From: Planctomycetota bacterium
Lineage (GTDB): Bacteria; Planctomycetota; UBA8108
Assembly (NCBI GenBank): GCA_016928605.1
Contig: JAFGKN010000668.1
Span: 1-16,451, forward strand
Direction: 5' to 3'
Length of the DNA: 16,451 nt
Positions 14,530 to 16,451 of the stretch are shown piece after piece. Every line of letters starts with the position of its first letter. Within the stretch, counting starts at the first letter, position 1. A model generated the notes under the pieces. It did not search any database. It was not told the origin of the DNA and saw only the letters and a program-made list of their open reading frames with translations. The position numbers were made by a program, and so were the translations under genes.

Positions 14530-15450
14530 ATGGAAATCCACAGCCTTCTGGTGACGACCGATTTCTCCGAGTTCTCGCGGAAGACGTATCCAGCGGCCTG
14601 CGCGCTCGCGCGCAAGCATGGCTGGACGGTGCACGTGGCCCACGTGGCGGGCTCGCTGCCGCCCTTCTGCTACCTGCACGCGGAAGGCATCTCGACGATC
14701 ATCCCGCAGGATGAGTACTTCGAGGCGCTGGACAGGCGACTCGTGGAGGAGGTGAAGGGCGATCCTTCGTTCGAGGGGCTCGACGTGAAGACGCACCTCC
14801 TCAGCCACGAGTCGCCGCACGAGGCGATCGTCGAGTTCGTCGAGGAGCGCGGTGTCGGCATGATCATCATCTCGACCCACGGCCACACCGGCTGGACGCA
14901 CGTCCTTCTCGGCAGCGTGACGGAGAAGGTCGTGCGCTTCTCGCCGGTTCCCGTGCTCACCTACCGCGAGCGGGAGGGCGCTTCACAGCCGTACGCGCCG
15001 CAGCGGGTTCTCGTCCCCTTCGACTTCAGCCAGAACTCCAGGGCCGTCCTGCCCGCGGTGGCTTTTCTGGCGGAGAACTACTCCTCCGAGTTCGTGTTCC
15101 TCTTCGTGCTCGACGCATCGGCGACCTCAGGATTCCCTTTCTCCAGCGGAGCACTCTACGAGTCGATGCAGCGAGCAGCCGCGGAGGCGCCGAAGATCGC
15201 CAGAGAGAGATTCGACGAGATCCAGAGGCGCGAGTTTCCGGACATCGACGCGGAGTTCGAGATCGCCGAGGGCATCCCCGCTCGGGAGATCGTCGAGCGG
15301 GCCAAGGAGCTGAAGTCGGATCTGATCCTCATGGGCACGCACGGGTGGACGGGGACCCGGCGCTTCATCCTGGGGGGCGTCGCGGAGAAGACCGTGCGCA
15401 AGGCGCCCTGCTCCGTGCTGACCGTGCGGCCGGAAGAGGGGGGGGAGTAG
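14530..15450 (+). CDS. Tandem-domain universal stress protein (UspA family)
   Basis: Two Usp domains in one chain of 306 residues, at about 1-146 and 157-301. Each begins with a strand-plus-DFS pattern (LLVTTDFSEFS, VLVPFDFSQNS) and ends with the HG...G region and a closing strand. The nucleotide-binding pattern G-x2-G-x9-G-(S/T) is slightly altered in both. Domain 1 has S115 in place of the first glycine (STHG, GS at 128-129); domain 2 has G283 in place of Ser/Thr (GTHG at 269-272, GG at 282-283). ATP binding is therefore likely but uncertain. Family members act in stress survival, often as ATP- or AMP-binding regulators. GGGGAGG 7 nt before the ATG is a strong ribosome binding site. Eight consecutive G bases (15438-15445) precede the stop. 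Confidence 0.94.
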   Translation: MEIHSLLVTTDFSEFSRKTYPAACALARKHGWTVHVAHVAGSLPPFCYLHAEGISTIIPQDEYFEALDRRLVEEVKGDPSFEGLDVKTHLLSHESPHEAIVEFVEERGVGMIIISTHGHTGWTHVLLGSVTEKVVRFSPVPVLTYREREGASQPYAPQRVLVPFDFSQNSRAVLPAVAFLAENYSSEFVFLFVLDASATSGFPFSSGALYESMQRAAAEAPKIARERFDEIQRREFPDIDAEFEIAEGIPAREIVERAKELKSDLILMGTHGWTGTRRFILGGVAEKTVRKAPCSVLTVRPEEGGE

Positions 15451-15464
15451 CGCGTGCGGAGGTT

Positions 15465-15501
15465 CTCTCGCAAGATTTCTTTCGCTGCTCTCGCAAGAGA
15501 G
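15465..15501 (+). repeat. Direct 11-bp repeat and GNRA hairpin before the DUF429 gene
   Basis: CTCTCGCAAGA occurs at 15465-15475 and again at 15488-15498 (period 23 bp). The second copy continues as CTCTC-GCAA-GAGAG, a 5-bp stem with a GNRA-type tetraloop. It lies in the 70-bp usp-DUF429 gap and could be a usp 3' end or a binding site for the downstream promoter. Confidence 0.45.
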
Positions 15502-15520
15502 ACCTCTCTCCCTTGAACAC

Positions 15521-16387
15521 ATGAAGAGCCCCGACAGCCCAGGCCGCATAGTCTACCACGGCGTCGACTTCAGCGGATCGAAGAAAGCGGCGCGCAAGAT
15601 CTGGGTCGCGTCGTGGGACGGTCTCCGTCCGGCGCGGATGGAAAACGGCTTATCGCACCGCACGCTGACCGAGCGTATCGCATCCTGTGCGGCGGACGGC
15701 CGCCGCCACGCATGGCTCGTGGACGCTCCGTTCGCGCTGCCGGTCGAGCTGCTCGACCTTCACTGCGTCGAGCCCACCTGGCTCGCGACCGTCGAGTGGC
15801 TCTCCTCGTTTCCGTCGCCGCGCGAGTGGAGGCGCGCGTGCCGGAAGGTCTCCCGCAAGGAGCCGCGGCGGGCCGTCGACGTGCGCTTTCAGACGCCGCT
15901 GGCGCCCACGAACCTGCGCCTCTTCAAGCAGACGTGGCACTGCCTGGTCGACCTCCTGAAGCCTCTCGCGCAAGAGGGTGCCGTCCGCGTCCTGCCGATG
16001 CAGGCGGCGGGTGCGGCGCGATCGAGGGGAAAGGACGAGGCCGAGGCCGAGGAAGATGTCGACGACTCCTCGAGCGCTCCGGTCTGGGTCGGCGAGGGGT
16101 GCCCCAGCTCGACGCTGCGCCGCCTGGGCGCGCCGCACGCCGGGTACAAGGGACCCTCCGAGGCGAATCGCAGCCTGCGCGAGGAGATCCTCGCCCGGCT
16201 CACAGAGGGCGAGGATGGGATCGAGGTCGACGCGGAGTGCGCCCAAGAAGCGCTCGACGACCGCGAGGGCGACGGGCTCGACAGCCTCGTCCTGCTGACA
16301 GCGGCTCGCCGCTTCGCCGAGCACGATCCGATGGCGATCCTGAGGCAAGATGCGAGGGCTGCTGTCGAGGGCTGGGTGTATGTCTGA
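15521..16387 (+). CDS. DUF429 family protein, predicted RNase H-fold nuclease
   Basis: 288 residues with the pattern of DUF429: an N-terminal GVDFSGSKKAARKIW strand/loop, AWLVDAPFALP near 64-74, a late WVGEGCPSSTLRRLG...YKG segment (189-211) and DGLDSLVLLTAARRFAEHDP near the end. D16, D68, E192 and D254 are placed like the acidic residues of an RNase H-like active site, so a nuclease role is suspected for the family but not established. An acidic insert (about 170-183, KDEAEAEEDVDD) interrupts the middle. The ATG is preceded by CTTGAACAC and has no Shine-Dalgarno sequence, so the message may be leaderless or the start weak. It lies 70 bp after usp. The homology starts close enough to the ATG that the call does not depend on the exact start. 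Confidence 0.82.
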   Translation: MKSPDSPGRIVYHGVDFSGSKKAARKIWVASWDGLRPARMENGLSHRTLTERIASCAADGRRHAWLVDAPFALPVELLDLHCVEPTWLATVEWLSSFPSPREWRRACRKVSRKEPRRAVDVRFQTPLAPTNLRLFKQTWHCLVDLLKPLAQEGAVRVLPMQAAGAARSRGKDEAEAEEDVDDSSSAPVWVGEGCPSSTLRRLGAPHAGYKGPSEANRSLREEILARLTEGEDGIEVDAECAQEALDDREGDGLDSLVLLTAARRFAEHDPMAILRQDARAAVEGWVYV

Positions 16388-16399
16388 CACATATTGGGC

Positions 16400-16440
16400 A
16401 ATCTGAAGCGCGGGAATCTGAGACGCGGGAGCGCCTTCAG
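16400..16440 (+). repeat. Two 15-bp tandem units inside a possible stem-loop after DUF429
   Basis: AATCTGAAGCGCGGG (16400-16414) is followed directly by AATCTGAGACGCGGG (16415-16429), 13 of 15 identical. CTGAAGCGC (16403-16411) can also pair with GCGCCTTCAG (16431-16440) with one bulged C, then CTCTTT follows, so this may instead be a weak terminator. The window ends at 16451, so more units may lie beyond. Confidence 0.35.
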
Positions 16441-16451
16441 CTCTTTGCGAG

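Noticed and set aside
15438..15445. G8 tract at the end of usp as a phase-variation tract
   Set aside because: It is only four codons before the stop, so slippage would alter just the last residues. A run of this length is unsurprising in such GC-rich DNA.

Overview
This is a high-GC bacterial chromosome segment (about two-thirds G+C by eye). It holds eleven confidently read protein genes and no RNA gene, IS element, phage gene or CRISPR array that I can see. It contains no taxonomic marker. The mix of an eukaryote-like (type 2) isoleucyl-tRNA synthetase, an archaeal/eukaryote-like short prolyl-tRNA synthetase, an ADP-forming acyl-CoA synthetase and very GC-rich coding with large antisense open frames fits an uncultivated GC-rich lineage, for example something like Eisenbacteria or a relative. 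That placement is a low-confidence inference.

Layout. (1) Bases 2-2897, plus strand: the 3' three quarters of ileS, then a small unrecognised gene 7 nt downstream. (2) Bases 3027-8602, minus strand, read right to left: a DUF2007-like protein with a very acidic tail, ilvB, ilvN, rpmB (ribosomal protein L28) and proS, which ends convergent with the ileS pair. Gaps and promoter-like sequences suggest ilvBN, rpmB and proS are separate transcription units. ilvB is preceded by a 579-bp gap. It carries a good sigma70-type promoter with a palindrome between -35 and -10, and implies a transcribed leader of about 350 nt with stem-loops. (3) Bases 8676-12712, minus strand: a fused alpha-beta ADP-forming acyl-CoA synthetase followed by a CoA-transferase carrying a C-terminal GNAT acetyltransferase domain. 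(4) A 485-bp divergent intergenic region. (5) Bases 13198-16387, plus strand: a cytosolic REC-histidine kinase, a tandem-domain universal stress protein and a DUF429 protein.

How the genes fit together. The ileS/proS/rpmB part is translation housekeeping, and ilvBN makes the first committed step of branched-chain amino acid synthesis. The acyl-CoA synthetase and CoA-transferase form a plausible module that interconverts acyl-CoA, free acid and ATP. Its GNAT domain resembles that of Pat protein acetyltransferases, where GNAT is normally fused to the synthetase instead, so the module may include its own lysine acylation control. This rearranged Pat-like pair and the ilvB promoter/leader are the most interesting items. 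I did not find a convincing wholly new defence or mobile system. Several gene ends carry strong hairpins that overlap or abut the stop codon but lack a U-tract, and some short motifs recur in non-coding DNA.
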